The notes beneath the pieces were generated by a model that worked only from the letters and a program-made list of their open reading frames with translations, was not told where the DNA came from and did not search any database. The translations under genes were made by a program, and so were the position numbers. A DNA stretch of 64,000 nucleotides from Brenneria izadpanahii (GTDB taxonomy: Bacteria; Pseudomonadota; Gammaproteobacteria; Enterobacterales; Enterobacteriaceae). The stretch covers positions 310,001 through 374,000 of the forward strand of contig NZ_CP050854.1 in NCBI RefSeq assembly GCF_017569925.1, given 5' to 3'. Positions 37,924 to 46,643 of the stretch are shown here, one piece after another (within the stretch, counting starts at the first letter, position 1; each line of letters opens with the position of its first letter).

Positions 37924-39549
37924 ATGCCGAATATCAAAGCGGCGCTGGCGCGGCGATTCCGTCGCCATGCGCAGGTCGGCTGTCTGGCATTGGGCCTGTT
38001 CGCGCTGAACGGATTTGCCGCAGAAGCCATAGCGAACGCCGTTCCGCCTACGGCGATCGCGCTGAATTACGCCAGCGTCAATGATATCCAGGATATTAAT
38101 CCGCATCTTTATCGCGGCGAGATGGCCGCGCAAAATATGGTGTTTGAGCCGCTGGTCGTTAATACCGAACAGGGCGTGAAGCCGTGGCTGGCGCAAAGCT
38201 GGGATATTTCGCCGGACGGTAAGCGCTATACCTTTCATCTGCGTCGGGACGTGACCTTCAGCGACGGCGAACGGTTTGATGCCCAGGCGGTGAAACAGAA
38301 TATTGAGGCGGTGTTGGCGAATTATCAGCGCCATGCCTGGCTTGAGCTGGTACGGCAGATCGATAGCGTTGCGGTGGTGGATGACTACACCGTCGCGCTG
38401 AATTTGAAAAATCCTTATTACCCCACGCTGGTGGAGCTGGGATTAACCCGGCCTTTCCGCTTTATCTCCCCGAAAGACTTTATTGACGGTCAAAGCAAAA
38501 ATGGCGTCCGCGCGTATGCCGGAACCGGGCCGTGGCTGCTGGCCGAGTATGTGAAAAACCAGTATGCCGTGTTTAACGCCAATCCCCGCTACTGGGGAAC
38601 GCCGCCAAGGCTTCGTCGGATAGTGTGGAAAGTCATTCCCGATCGCCAAAGTATGCTGTTGGCGTTGGAAAAAGGCGATATCCAGCTGATTTTCGGCGCC
38701 GATGGCGACATGATTGACGGCGATAGTTTTGTGGCGTTGCAGGCGGGGGGCAAGTTTCATACCGCAATCAGCGAGCCGGCGGCTTCACGGGCGCTGGTGT
38801 TGAACAGCGCCCGGCCGATCGTCGCCGATCGCCAGGTGCGGCTCGCCTTACAGTATGCGGTGGATAAACAGGCGATTGCCGAAGGCGTGATGGCGGGCAG
38901 CGAAAGCGTGGCGGATACGCTGCTGGCGCGCAACGTTCCTTATTCCGATATCGCCGGTTTGCCGGTTTATCGCTACGACATAGAAAAAGCCAAAGCGTTG
39001 CTGGATCAGGCGGGATGGAGGTTGCCCGCAGGCGGGATAATCCGTGAGAAGCGGGGCGAACCGTTGCAGTTGGTGTTCTCTTATAACGCCAACAACGCGG
39101 CGGAGAAGCAAATCGCCGAAGTGGTGCAAAGCAATTTCCGGCAGGCGGGGGTGGGCGTCACGCTGGTCGGCGAAGAGAAACAGGCTTATCTGGACAGGCA
39201 GAAATCCGGGAATTTCGATCTGCAATACTCTTTGTCCTGGGGGAAACCTTACGATCCGCAGTCTTACGTTTCTTCGTTTCGTCTTCCGGCGCATGCCGAT
39301 TATCAGGGGCAAAAAGGGCTGCCGGATAAGGCCGAGCTGGACGCGCTGATTGGCCGCGTGTTGATTACCCCGGATGATGCGACGCGCCGGGAACTGTACC
39401 GCCAGATATTTATGCTGCTGGCGCGGGAAGCGGTCTATATTCCGTTGACCTATTCGCGCACCAAAGCCGTGTTCAGTAGCCGCCTGCAAGGCGTGGCGTT
39501 TAATCCTTCCCAGTATGAGATCCCTTTTGAAAAGATGTACTGGCGTTAG
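37924..39549 (+). CDS. nikA: NikA-type periplasmic binding protein
   Basis: A 541-residue solute-binding protein of the dipeptide/nickel class (SBP_bac_5), with a signal peptide of about 32 residues ending in FAAEA. Similarity to E. coli NikA is clear through the whole chain (NPHLYRGEMAAQNMVFEPLV, QRHAWLELVRQI, GTGPWLL, SWGKPYDPQSYVSS, SHAD-like AHADYQ). The residue matching NikA His416, which directly binds nickel in E. coli (FHRTWG), is Ser here (YSLSWG). It may therefore bind a differently chelated nickel, another metal complex, or a peptide. The NikR operator upstream still argues for nickel. Confidence 0.85.
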   Translation: MPNIKAALARRFRRHAQVGCLALGLFALNGFAAEAIANAVPPTAIALNYASVNDIQDINPHLYRGEMAAQNMVFEPLVVNTEQGVKPWLAQSWDISPDGKRYTFHLRRDVTFSDGERFDAQAVKQNIEAVLANYQRHAWLELVRQIDSVAVVDDYTVALNLKNPYYPTLVELGLTRPFRFISPKDFIDGQSKNGVRAYAGTGPWLLAEYVKNQYAVFNANPRYWGTPPRLRRIVWKVIPDRQSMLLALEKGDIQLIFGADGDMIDGDSFVALQAGGKFHTAISEPAASRALVLNSARPIVADRQVRLALQYAVDKQAIAEGVMAGSESVADTLLARNVPYSDIAGLPVYRYDIEKAKALLDQAGWRLPAGGIIREKRGEPLQLVFSYNANNAAEKQIAEVVQSNFRQAGVGVTLVGEEKQAYLDRQKSGNFDLQYSLSWGKPYDPQSYVSSFRLPAHADYQGQKGLPDKAELDALIGRVLITPDDATRRELYRQIFMLLAREAVYIPLTYSRTKAVFSSRLQGVAFNPSQYEIPFEKMYWR

Positions 39550-39563
39550 TCGAGGATGAACGG

Positions 39564-40502
39564 ATGACGCGCTATCTCTTCCGCCGGCTGCTGCTGATGA
39601 TCCCGCTGATCCTGGCGATATCCTGGATTGCCTTCGCGCTGATCCGCCTTTCCCCGTCCGATCCCGCCGAAGTGGCGCTGCGCGTTAATATGATTGTGCC
39701 TACGGACGAAGCCATCGCTGCGATGCGTCATGAGCTGGGATTGGATCGGCCTTTCTGGCGGCAATACGTTTTCTGGCTGCAACGCTGCCTGCATCTGGAT
39801 TTCGGCACCTCGTTCGTCACCGGAACCGGCGTGTGGCGGGAGCTTATGACGGCCTGGCCCGCCACGCTATGGCTGGCCGCCAGCGCCCTGGGCATCATCC
39901 TGCTGTTCTCGCTGTCGTTCGCCATGCTGTGCGTGGCGGCCCGGGGACGCTGGCCGGACAAACTTTTACGCACGATTCTTTTTCTGTTTACCGCGATGCC
40001 GAATTACTGGGCCGGTCTGCTGCTGATCTGGCTGCTGTCGGTCAAGCTGAACTGGTTGCCCATCGGCGGAATTCAGGAGCCGGGCGCGGTGATACTGCCC
40101 GCATTAACGCTGGCGCTGGGCTATATCGGCACCTATGTCCGCCTGCTGCGCAACAATATGCTGGGGCAGCTTAACCAGCCTTATATCGAATATGCTCAGG
40201 CGCGTGGATTGAGCGCCCGGCGCATCCTCTGGCGGCATGCGCTGATTAATGCCCTCTATTCGCCGCTGGTGGCGCTAGGCATGAGCATTCCCAAACTTAT
40301 CGCCGGTACGCTGGTTATCGAAAACGTTTTTTCCTGGCCCGGTTTGGGACGGCTGTGCGTGACGGCGATTTTTAACCGCGATTACCCGGTCATTCAGGCT
40401 TATGTCCTGCTGATGGCGCTGCTGTTTGTCTCGATGAATTTCATCATCGATGCATTGCAAATGTGGCTGGATCCCCGTTTGCGGCGCGGTATCGCCGGAT
40501 GA
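39564..40502 (+). CDS. nikB: NikB-type ABC permease
   Basis: A 312-residue inner-membrane permease with six helices. The N-terminal block MTRYLFRRLLLMIPLILAIS and the cytoplasmic EAA loop (YARAQARGLSARRILWRHALINA type: YIEYAQARGLSARRILWRHA) are characteristic of OppB/NikB. It follows nikA by 14 bases and overlaps nikC by four. Confidence 0.9.
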   Translation: MTRYLFRRLLLMIPLILAISWIAFALIRLSPSDPAEVALRVNMIVPTDEAIAAMRHELGLDRPFWRQYVFWLQRCLHLDFGTSFVTGTGVWRELMTAWPATLWLAASALGIILLFSLSFAMLCVAARGRWPDKLLRTILFLFTAMPNYWAGLLLIWLLSVKLNWLPIGGIQEPGAVILPALTLALGYIGTYVRLLRNNMLGQLNQPYIEYAQARGLSARRILWRHALINALYSPLVALGMSIPKLIAGTLVIENVFSWPGLGRLCVTAIFNRDYPVIQAYVLLMALLFVSMNFIIDALQMWLDPRLRRGIAG

Positions 40503-41326
40503 TGCGGCGTCTCTGGCCGCGGCTGAAACAGGACCGGCTGGCGCTGTGCTGCCTGTGCTTTCTGGCGTTGCTGCTGCTGGCCGGCTTACTGGCGCCCTGG
40601 ATTGCGCCGCACGATCCGCTGCTGGTTTCGTGGCGCGATAAATATCGGGGCATCAGCCTGGATTATCCGCTGGGCGCCGACCATCTGGGGCGATGCGTTT
40701 TATCGCGCCTGTTGTTCGGTATCCGCACCACGGTGTTGGTATCGCTGTCGGCGATGGCGGTCACGCTGGCGTTCGGTATGCTGATCGGCATGCTGGCGGG
40801 CTATTTCCGCGGGCGGGTTGATGCCGTCTTGATGCGTTTGGCTGACGTGATGCTCTCCTTCCCCGGCGAAGTGATGGTTTTTGCGCTGGCGGGGATTCTG
40901 GGGCCGGGGCTGGGCAATATCATACTGGCGGTGCTGCTGGTGAAATGGGCCTGGTATGCCCGGATGATCCGCGGCATCGTGCTGCAATACAGCGGTCAGC
41001 ACTATATTCATTACGCCAGAATGATCGGCGGAAAGCCGCGTTATATCATCCTGCGGCACCTGCTGCCGGTAACGGCGGCAGAAATGACGGTGCTGGCGAC
41101 CACCGATAGCGGCGCGGTGATCTTGCTGCTATCGGCGCTGTCTTTTATCGGACTCGGCGTGCAACCGCCCACCCCGGAGTGGGGCGCGATGCTGGGCGAA
41201 GCGAAAAACGTTATGATGATACATCCTGAGCAGATGCTGCCCGCCGGACTGGCCATTGTGTTGACGGTGGCGGCGTTTAACTATCTGGGCGATTTTCTGC
41301 GCGATGCGTTGGATGGCAAAAACTAA
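40499..41326 (+). CDS. nikC: NikC-type ABC permease
   Basis: A 275-residue OppC/NikC permease. The ATG at 40499 overlaps the nikB stop; the open frame extends 36 bases upstream inside nikB. Conserved segments are YPLGADHLGRCVLSRLLFGIR, the EAA loop YIHYARMIGGKPRYIILRHLLP and LSFIGLGVQPPTPEWGAML. It is the last gene of this operon; genes for the two ATPases, nikD and nikE, should follow but do not. Confidence 0.9.
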   Translation: MMRRLWPRLKQDRLALCCLCFLALLLLAGLLAPWIAPHDPLLVSWRDKYRGISLDYPLGADHLGRCVLSRLLFGIRTTVLVSLSAMAVTLAFGMLIGMLAGYFRGRVDAVLMRLADVMLSFPGEVMVFALAGILGPGLGNIILAVLLVKWAWYARMIRGIVLQYSGQHYIHYARMIGGKPRYIILRHLLPVTAAEMTVLATTDSGAVILLLSALSFIGLGVQPPTPEWGAMLGEAKNVMMIHPEQMLPAGLAIVLTVAAFNYLGDFLRDALDGKN

Positions 41327-41334
41327 AAGCTCTC

Positions 41335-41379
41335 TATTCGCCATGCTCCAAGCCGCAGGCGTGTTGACTCAATTATTTG
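41335..41379 (+). repeat. Short ERIC remnant after nikC
   Basis: TATTCGCCATGCTCCAAG, then CCGCAGGCGTGTTG resembles the ERIC left end and is joined directly to the right-end-like ACTCAATTATTTGG; the roughly 80 central bases are missing. It begins eight bases after the nikC stop, at the edge of the low-GC genes. Confidence 0.45.
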
Positions 41380-41680
41380 GCCCGTCTTGAGCCTCGCCCG
41401 GCTTCTCTTTTTTCTTTAAAAAAAATGGCAGGAACAGCATGATATAAGGGGCGAGCAGCCATACAAAACACCAGGCGCGAGAATACCCGGCGTGATTGAT
41501 GCACCTGGTGTTGCTGGAGATTATGGGCAAAAAGAAGATCAAAAAAATAAGAATTGCATAATCGCTGCGATATGGGATCCACAGATAAAACAAAAACCAG
41601 CACAGCTGGAATGACAGAATACAGAAGTATTGTAATTTGCTGTCATGACCATAACAGTCAAACGCTTTTACATACCCCAT
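41369..41680 (-). CDS. Small membrane protein, DUF805-like
   Basis: About 103 residues from ATG 41680 (MGYVKAFDCYGHDSK); an ATG at 41710 would add ten residues. Three membrane segments lie at about 17-35, 41-54 and 70-88, with a Lys-rich tail. The block NTRCINHAGYSRAWCF resembles the RRLHDIGRSGWW signature of DUF805 proteins, which have no known activity. It is the third gene of a low-GC operon and overlaps the preceding gene. Confidence 0.55.
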   Translation of the reverse strand: MGYVKAFDCYGHDSKLQYFCILSFQLCWFLFYLWIPYRSDYAILIFLIFFLPIISSNTRCINHAGYSRAWCFVWLLAPYIMLFLPFFLKKKEKPGEAQDGPNN

Positions 41681-42140
41681 TTTTATGGTTTTTATAAAAA
41701 AACTTATCATAAAGCGTGCTCATGAACATTATGCTGAAAATCGCGCTCAATATTATTTCGGTAACAAAATATACGTTTGTGATGTCGATATTATGGAGCC
41801 CTTCATACTGGAACCGGTTATAAACCTTATGAAGACCCACGAACGCGCTGAATAATAAGAAATTTACAATCAATTGCGTAACAATGAAGGTGAACAGCGC
41901 TTTAGCCGTAGACAGCGGCGTTTTCTTGAATTTAACGCTCGCAATGAAAGTAATGATTCCTGACAGCGCGAACATCGCACCCTGGATAACATTGCTAAGC
42001 ATCATGGCGTCTACGCTTGAAACCGAAAGCGAATCCGTACCGAAGTACCAGGATAAATAGGGATAATAGGTATTAAAACCTAGCAGGAAAGAAACAATGA
42101 CGAGTAATAGGATCCCAGCAGCCTTGACACCCGTATTCAT
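41658..42140 (-). CDS. Unknown four-helix membrane protein
   Basis: A 160-residue protein with predicted membrane helices at about 7-23, 46-69, 81-103 and 122-143 and a short basic tail. No family is recognised. Its ATG overlaps the stop of the 194-residue gene upstream (ATGA), so translation is coupled. The DNA is visibly richer in A+T than the flanking nik and btsS genes, which suggests acquisition from elsewhere. Confidence 0.6.
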   Translation of the reverse strand: MNTGVKAAGILLLVIVSFLLGFNTYYPYLSWYFGTDSLSVSSVDAMMLSNVIQGAMFALSGIITFIASVKFKKTPLSTAKALFTFIVTQLIVNFLLFSAFVGLHKVYNRFQYEGLHNIDITNVYFVTEIILSAIFSIMFMSTLYDKFFYKNHKNGVCKSV

Positions 42141-42721
42141 AATTTGACCCCTTTTTCTACCAGGTCTTTCATGATGCTGACAACATCCGACTGATTATTA
42201 ATCATCATCAGATCTTTAGTCCGTTGATCATATTTCGCTATGGCCGTTGGCGTTCCTCTGCCTCCGTCATTGATGAAAAAGGTGGTATTGCTTTTGCCAT
42301 ACAGCAGCACGTCGGGAATAGGATCCCGACCAAACGCCATCACCTTAGGTAAAGAATAGATGCCTTCGGTGGTTAAAAAGCGGGGAATATTTTTGTATTC
42401 GACATTAGCAAGTGGCGTTGCTGCTAACAGAGAACCCATAAACTCTGGCGTATAAACGAATTCATTCGTGTCTTTGGTGGTGACGACGGTGCCGGTGAGA
42501 TATTTAATACGTTGCCATAAAGTGATATCGCTGGGTGATAATTTGGCTCCGTCCATATACATGTCTTGCTTTCTTCTTAGCTGTATGACGGTTCTATGTA
42601 TTTGTGTCAACGAAGGGCCCAATTCACCGATTGACGGCGCTAATCCGTCGCGGGCATACAAACGTTCGATAATGATAAAAATACCGACGGGCTTGGTGAG
42701 TTTTATGTCGATAGAGGACAT
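42137..42721 (-). CDS. Unknown soluble protein, first gene of a low-GC operon
   Basis: A 194-residue protein without signal peptide or membrane helix. It has charged N-terminal helices (TQIHRTVIQLRRKQDMYMDG) and a C-terminal part with VLLYGKSNTTFFINDGGRGTP. I recognise no domain. A 60-base sample of the gene (42181-42240) is about 35 percent G+C, against about 60 percent in nikC. It is followed without gap by two membrane-protein genes; the three look like one functional unit. Confidence 0.6.
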   Translation of the reverse strand: MSSIDIKLTKPVGIFIIIERLYARDGLAPSIGELGPSLTQIHRTVIQLRRKQDMYMDGAKLSPSDITLWQRIKYLTGTVVTTKDTNEFVYTPEFMGSLLAATPLANVEYKNIPRFLTTEGIYSLPKVMAFGRDPIPDVLLYGKSNTTFFINDGGRGTPTAIAKYDQRTKDLMMINNQSDVVSIMKDLVEKGVKL

Positions 42722-42881
42722 CCTGTACCTTAAATTCGCATAATTAATCTAATATAGGTCTGGCTGCGTATGACACCACTATTCTCTGTCTTAAAACAAT
42801 AAGAAAAATCTCCAATTCATCTCAATAGAGCGGTTCCGCCGATTTGTAAGCTATCGGCTCTCAAACGCGAAATATACTGCG

Positions 42882-44600
42882 TTAAGCCGCCTTTTCGATA
42901 TCCGATAGCGTTTTACGGGGTGAAAGAAAGGGGACGCGCACCTCCACCCGGGTGAAGCGGTCCGCTTCGCAGATGACGGTAATGCCGAAGTGCGTACCGT
43001 AACGGGCCTTGATGCGCCGGTCCACCAGGTTCATGCCCAGGCCGTCTCCGCCGGTGGGGGGCTGATACATTCCGGCGTTGTCCTCTACCGTCAGTTCCAG
43101 CGTATTGGCATGCAAACGTCCGCTGATATGAATATGACCGACGTCGATCATCTGCGAAATGCCGTGCTTAATGGCATTTTCCACAATGGGTTGCAGGGAA
43201 AACGCCGGCAACCGCGCTTCCAGCAACGCGTCCGGCAAGGTGATATCCACCGTCAGATGATCGGCGAAACGCGCTTTTTCAATTTCCAGATAGGCGTTCA
43301 CGTGTTCCAGTTCGTCGCTGAGCGACACCTCGTCATTGCTGCGCTTTAGATTTTTACGGAAAAAGGTCGACAGCGACAGAACCAGCTGACGGGCGTGATC
43401 GGGATTACGGCGTATCACGGCGGATAACGTATTCAGCGCGTTGAACAGGAAGTGGGGGTTAACCTGGGCATGCAATAGCTTGATTTCCGACTGCGCCAGC
43501 AGCTGTTTCTGCCGTTCGAACCGTCCGGCCAGAATCTGGGCGGAGAGCAGATGGGCTATCCCTTCGCCCAGCGTGCGGTTGATGCTGGAAAACAGCTTGT
43601 TCTTGGGTTCGTACAGTTTAATGGTGCCGATGACGCGCTGTTCCTCGCCGCGCAACGGGATCACCAGCGTCGATCCCAGTTTACAGCTGGATGAGATGGA
43701 ACAGGTGTAGGGCACTTCGTTGCCATCGGCGTAGACCACCTGATTCTTCTCAATCGCCCGATGGGTATGGAGAGAAGTAATAGGGGAATCCACGGTATGG
43801 TGGTCGTCGCCCAGGCCGATAAACGCCAGCAATTTTTCCCGATCGGTAATCGCGACGGCGCCGACCCCCAGTTCTTCATACAGGATCCGGGCGACGCGCA
43901 TACTGTTCTGCTGGTTGAAACCCTGCCGCAACGTGCCCTCGGCGCGGGCGGCGATTTTCAGCGCCTTGGCGGAGAACGCCGAGGTGTACTTCTCAAAAAT
44001 GGCGCGCCTGTCGAGCAGAATACGCATAAACATGGCCGCCCCCACGCTGTTGGTGATCATCATCGGCAGGGCGATGTCTCTCACCAGCGTCATCGCATTA
44101 TCAAACGGCCGCGCAACCAGCAGAATAATCGCCATTTGCAGTATTTCCGCCACCAGCGCGGTTAAACCGACCACCAACGGCTGAAACAGCAGGTCGATAC
44201 GGTGACGCCGGGTCAGATAGCGGTGCAGCAATCCGCCCATCAAACCTTCGGCGATGGTGGACAGCATGCAGGCCAACGCCGTCATGCCCCCCATTGAATA
44301 ACGGTGCAATCCGCCGGTCAGCCCGACCAGAAAACCGACTGAGGGGCCGCCCAGCATGCCGCCCAATACCGCGCCGGTGGCGCGGGTGTTGGCAATGGAA
44401 TCATCAATATGCAGGCCGAAATAGGTGCCCATGATGCAGAACATGGAGAAAACCAGATAACACACCAGCTTATGGGGTAAGCGGATAGTCACCTGCATCA
44501 ACGGAATGAATAACGGCGTTTTACTTAACAGATAAGCGATCACCAGATAAACGCACATCTGTTGCAGTAAAGAAAGAATCAAATCGACCTGGTTGATCAT
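42882..44600 (-). CDS. btsS: BtsS-like (YehU) sensor histidine kinase
   Basis: A 572-residue LytS-family sensor. The N-terminal 5TM-5TMR_LYT domain (LPHKLVCYLVFSMFCIMGTYFGLHIDDSIANTRA... and TGGLHRYSMGGMTALACM) is nearly identical to E. coli BtsS, a high-affinity pyruvate sensor. A GAF-like region follows (VGAVAITDREKLLAFIG, GSTLVIPLRGE). The kinase part has the phospho-acceptor His in HAQVNPHFLFNALNT (about residue 390) and an ATP-binding domain with NAIKHGI and GLGMNLVDRR. In E. coli the regulator gene btsR follows with overlap; no response regulator is present in this window. Confidence 0.9.
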   Translation of the reverse strand: MINQVDLILSLLQQMCVYLVIAYLLSKTPLFIPLMQVTIRLPHKLVCYLVFSMFCIMGTYFGLHIDDSIANTRATGAVLGGMLGGPSVGFLVGLTGGLHRYSMGGMTALACMLSTIAEGLMGGLLHRYLTRRHRIDLLFQPLVVGLTALVAEILQMAIILLVARPFDNAMTLVRDIALPMMITNSVGAAMFMRILLDRRAIFEKYTSAFSAKALKIAARAEGTLRQGFNQQNSMRVARILYEELGVGAVAITDREKLLAFIGLGDDHHTVDSPITSLHTHRAIEKNQVVYADGNEVPYTCSISSSCKLGSTLVIPLRGEEQRVIGTIKLYEPKNKLFSSINRTLGEGIAHLLSAQILAGRFERQKQLLAQSEIKLLHAQVNPHFLFNALNTLSAVIRRNPDHARQLVLSLSTFFRKNLKRSNDEVSLSDELEHVNAYLEIEKARFADHLTVDITLPDALLEARLPAFSLQPIVENAIKHGISQMIDVGHIHISGRLHANTLELTVEDNAGMYQPPTGGDGLGMNLVDRRIKARYGTHFGITVICEADRFTRVEVRVPFLSPRKTLSDIEKAA

Positions 44601-45129
44601 AATGTAATTCGCCTCGCTGCCCGAACGCGATATTGTAGCGCGTTGTCCGGTAGAGGAACATCGCCCGATCCCGAGAAATAGGCGGGCGCGGCGTACCGGC
44701 GGCCGTTGCTTCGCCGTCAGGCTTGACCGGCGATTACTGGCTCCCGCTGCGCGGCATGTTCCGCCATTGCCGCCCGATATATTGCTGAAATAAGATAAAA
44801 CTATTTTTCGTGGTGCATTGCTTATTATCAGAACGTTTCCCCGCTATTTATTAATAAGCCATATTCTGGTGCAGCGGCGTGCTTTTTTAGTGCATTTATG
44901 AAGATAGCGTTATAAATAAAAAAATAATTCTATTGGTTTTATTTTTGCATGATAAAAGTTCTTTATGATTGGTTGTTTTTAAATTTCTTATTATTTATAA
45001 AATGATATAAAAACAGTTAGTTATGTTATTTTTTCGGATTGTGAAAAGTACTGGCACAGCATTTGCTCACCTATTTATGTCGCGGTTAATACAGCATATG
45101 TCCGGCTATTTCATTATTCAGGGTGAGTT
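44601..45129 (+). promoter_or_regulatory. AT-rich control region between btsS and the ABC operon
   Basis: This 529-base divergent gap holds the sigma-54 promoter listed next. Upstream of it, GGTGCA occurs at 44812-44817 and 44868-44873 and AGTGCA at 44889-44894; these resemble half-sites of the NtrC consensus (TGCACC-N5-GGTGCA), but I see no full palindrome. The stretch 44920-45040 is very A+T rich and could be bent. A btsS promoter must also lie here; none stands out. Confidence 0.45.
45052..45067 (+). promoter_or_regulatory. Sigma-54 promoter of the amino-acid ABC/ureohydrolase operon
   Basis: TGGCACAGCATTTGCT matches the sigma-54 consensus TGGCAC-N5-TTGCW without a mismatch, with GG (45053) and GC (45065) 12 bases apart. 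Transcription would start near 45078, about 50 bases before the first gene. Sigma-54 control suggests induction by nitrogen limitation or by a dedicated activator. Confidence 0.85.
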
Positions 45130-45930
45130 ATGAAAATAATATTCTATCGTAGGTTATTTGTTTCGCTATTTACTGTTTTCATTATGGCCGTATCGCCGTT
45201 TTTACGCGCCGAATCTTCCGACACATTGCGTTTCGGCACCGCGCTGGGATACGCCCCGTTTGAATATCGCGGCAGCGACGGCGAAATGACCGGTTTTGAA
45301 ATCGATTTAGGCAACGCCATTTGCGACTACCTGAAAAAACGCTGTCAGTGGGTGGAAACCGAAATCTCCACCATGATCCCGGCATTAAAAGCGCGCAAGT
45401 TTGACGCCATTCTGGCCTCCATCGGCGTAACGGAGGCCAGAAAAAAACAGCTGCTGTTTACCGATAAAGTGCACGGCGGCAGAACGCGCATGATCGCCAG
45501 GGAAAACAGCGGTCTGTTGCCTGACGGACAGTCGCTGGCCGGCAAACGTATCGGTGTGGAGCAGGGCGCCAGCGTTGAAAACTTCGCCAAAAAGCGCTGG
45601 GCGCCGCTCGGCGTGACGGTGGTTTCCTACGGCAATCAGGATCTGGCTTATAACGACCTGATCGCAGGCCGCCTGGACGGCATGCTGACCGGCGAAGTGC
45701 AAGGCCAGCTCGGTTTTCTCAGTTCGGAAAAGGGCAGAGGCTATGCCTTTGCCGGCGGGCAGATTCAGGATCCGCTGCTTGGCACCGGCGTCAGCGCCAT
45801 CGGCGTGGATAAGGGCAACGCCGCGCTCGCCGCCGAAATCAACCGCGCATTGGCGGCGCTGCGCGCGGATGGGACTTACCAGAAAATTGCCGCCAAATAT
45901 TTCCCGCCGTCCATTGATATCTACGAATAA
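45130..45930 (+). CDS. Periplasmic amino-acid-binding protein (ArgT/HisJ type)
   Basis: A 266-residue class-3 solute-binding protein with a signal peptide of about 27 residues ending FLRAES. The motif GYAPFEYRGSDGEMTGFEIDLGNAI (about 39-63, PF-E and GFDxDL type) is the family signature; it is closest in style to the lysine/arginine/ornithine and histidine binders. Substrates are therefore probably cationic or guanidino amino acids. It is the first gene of an operon with two permeases, an ATPase, a ureohydrolase and an MFS protein. Confidence 0.85.
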   Translation: MKIIFYRRLFVSLFTVFIMAVSPFLRAESSDTLRFGTALGYAPFEYRGSDGEMTGFEIDLGNAICDYLKKRCQWVETEISTMIPALKARKFDAILASIGVTEARKKQLLFTDKVHGGRTRMIARENSGLLPDGQSLAGKRIGVEQGASVENFAKKRWAPLGVTVVSYGNQDLAYNDLIAGRLDGMLTGEVQGQLGFLSSEKGRGYAFAGGQIQDPLLGTGVSAIGVDKGNAALAAEINRALAALRADGTYQKIAAKYFPPSIDIYE

Positions 45931-45950
45931 GACGCACAGGGGAACCGCTC

Positions 45951-46643
45951 ATGTTTATTCCGCAGGGATACGCCCACATGCTGCTTGACGGCATCATGGT
46001 GACGTTGCGGCTCTCGCTGGGGGCGCTGGCGCTGGCGATGCTGCTCGGGCTGATCATGGCGCTGGCCAAACTGTCCGGCAGCCGGCCGCTGAACGCGGTC
46101 GCCGCGCTCTACACCACCGTTATTCGCGGTATTCCCGATCTGGCGTTGATGCTGCTGGTGTTCTACAGCCTGCAAATGTGGCTCAACCAGGTAACCGATT
46201 TCCTGGGATGGCGGCAGATCGATATTGAACCGTTCAGCGCCGGTATCGTAACGCTGGGGTTCATTTACGGCGCCTATTTTACCGAGACATTCCGCGGCGC
46301 CTTTATGGCGGTGCCGTCCGGGCAGATGGAGGCGGGACGCGCATTCGGCCTGAGCGGCTGGCAATGCTTCCGCCAGATTCTCTTCCCGCAAATGATGCGC
46401 TTCGCTCTGCCGGGCCTCAGCAACAATTGGCTGATCATGGTGAAAGCCACCGCGCTGGTGTCGCTCATCGGCCTTTCCGATGTGACCAAAGCCGCGCAGA
46501 ACGCCGGCAAAGGATCGGGGCAGCTGTTTTTTTATCTGGTGCTGGCGGCGCTGTTTTATCTACTGGTGACCACCGTTTCCAGCGTCGTGCTGTATTGGCT
46601 GGGCAAACACTACAACATCGGCGTACGTGAGGCGGAGCTGTGA
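45951..46643 (+). CDS. Amino-acid ABC permease, HisQ type
   Basis: A 230-residue permease with five helices. IDIEPFSAGIVTLGFIYGAYFTETFRGAFMAVPSGQMEAGRAFG contains the EAA-type coupling loop and is close to E. coli HisQ. It starts 20 bases after the binding-protein gene and overlaps the next gene by four bases. It should form a heterodimer with the HisM-type partner. Confidence 0.9.
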   Translation: MFIPQGYAHMLLDGIMVTLRLSLGALALAMLLGLIMALAKLSGSRPLNAVAALYTTVIRGIPDLALMLLVFYSLQMWLNQVTDFLGWRQIDIEPFSAGIVTLGFIYGAYFTETFRGAFMAVPSGQMEAGRAFGLSGWQCFRQILFPQMMRFALPGLSNNWLIMVKATALVSLIGLSDVTKAAQNAGKGSGQLFFYLVLAALFYLLVTTVSSVVLYWLGKHYNIGVREAEL

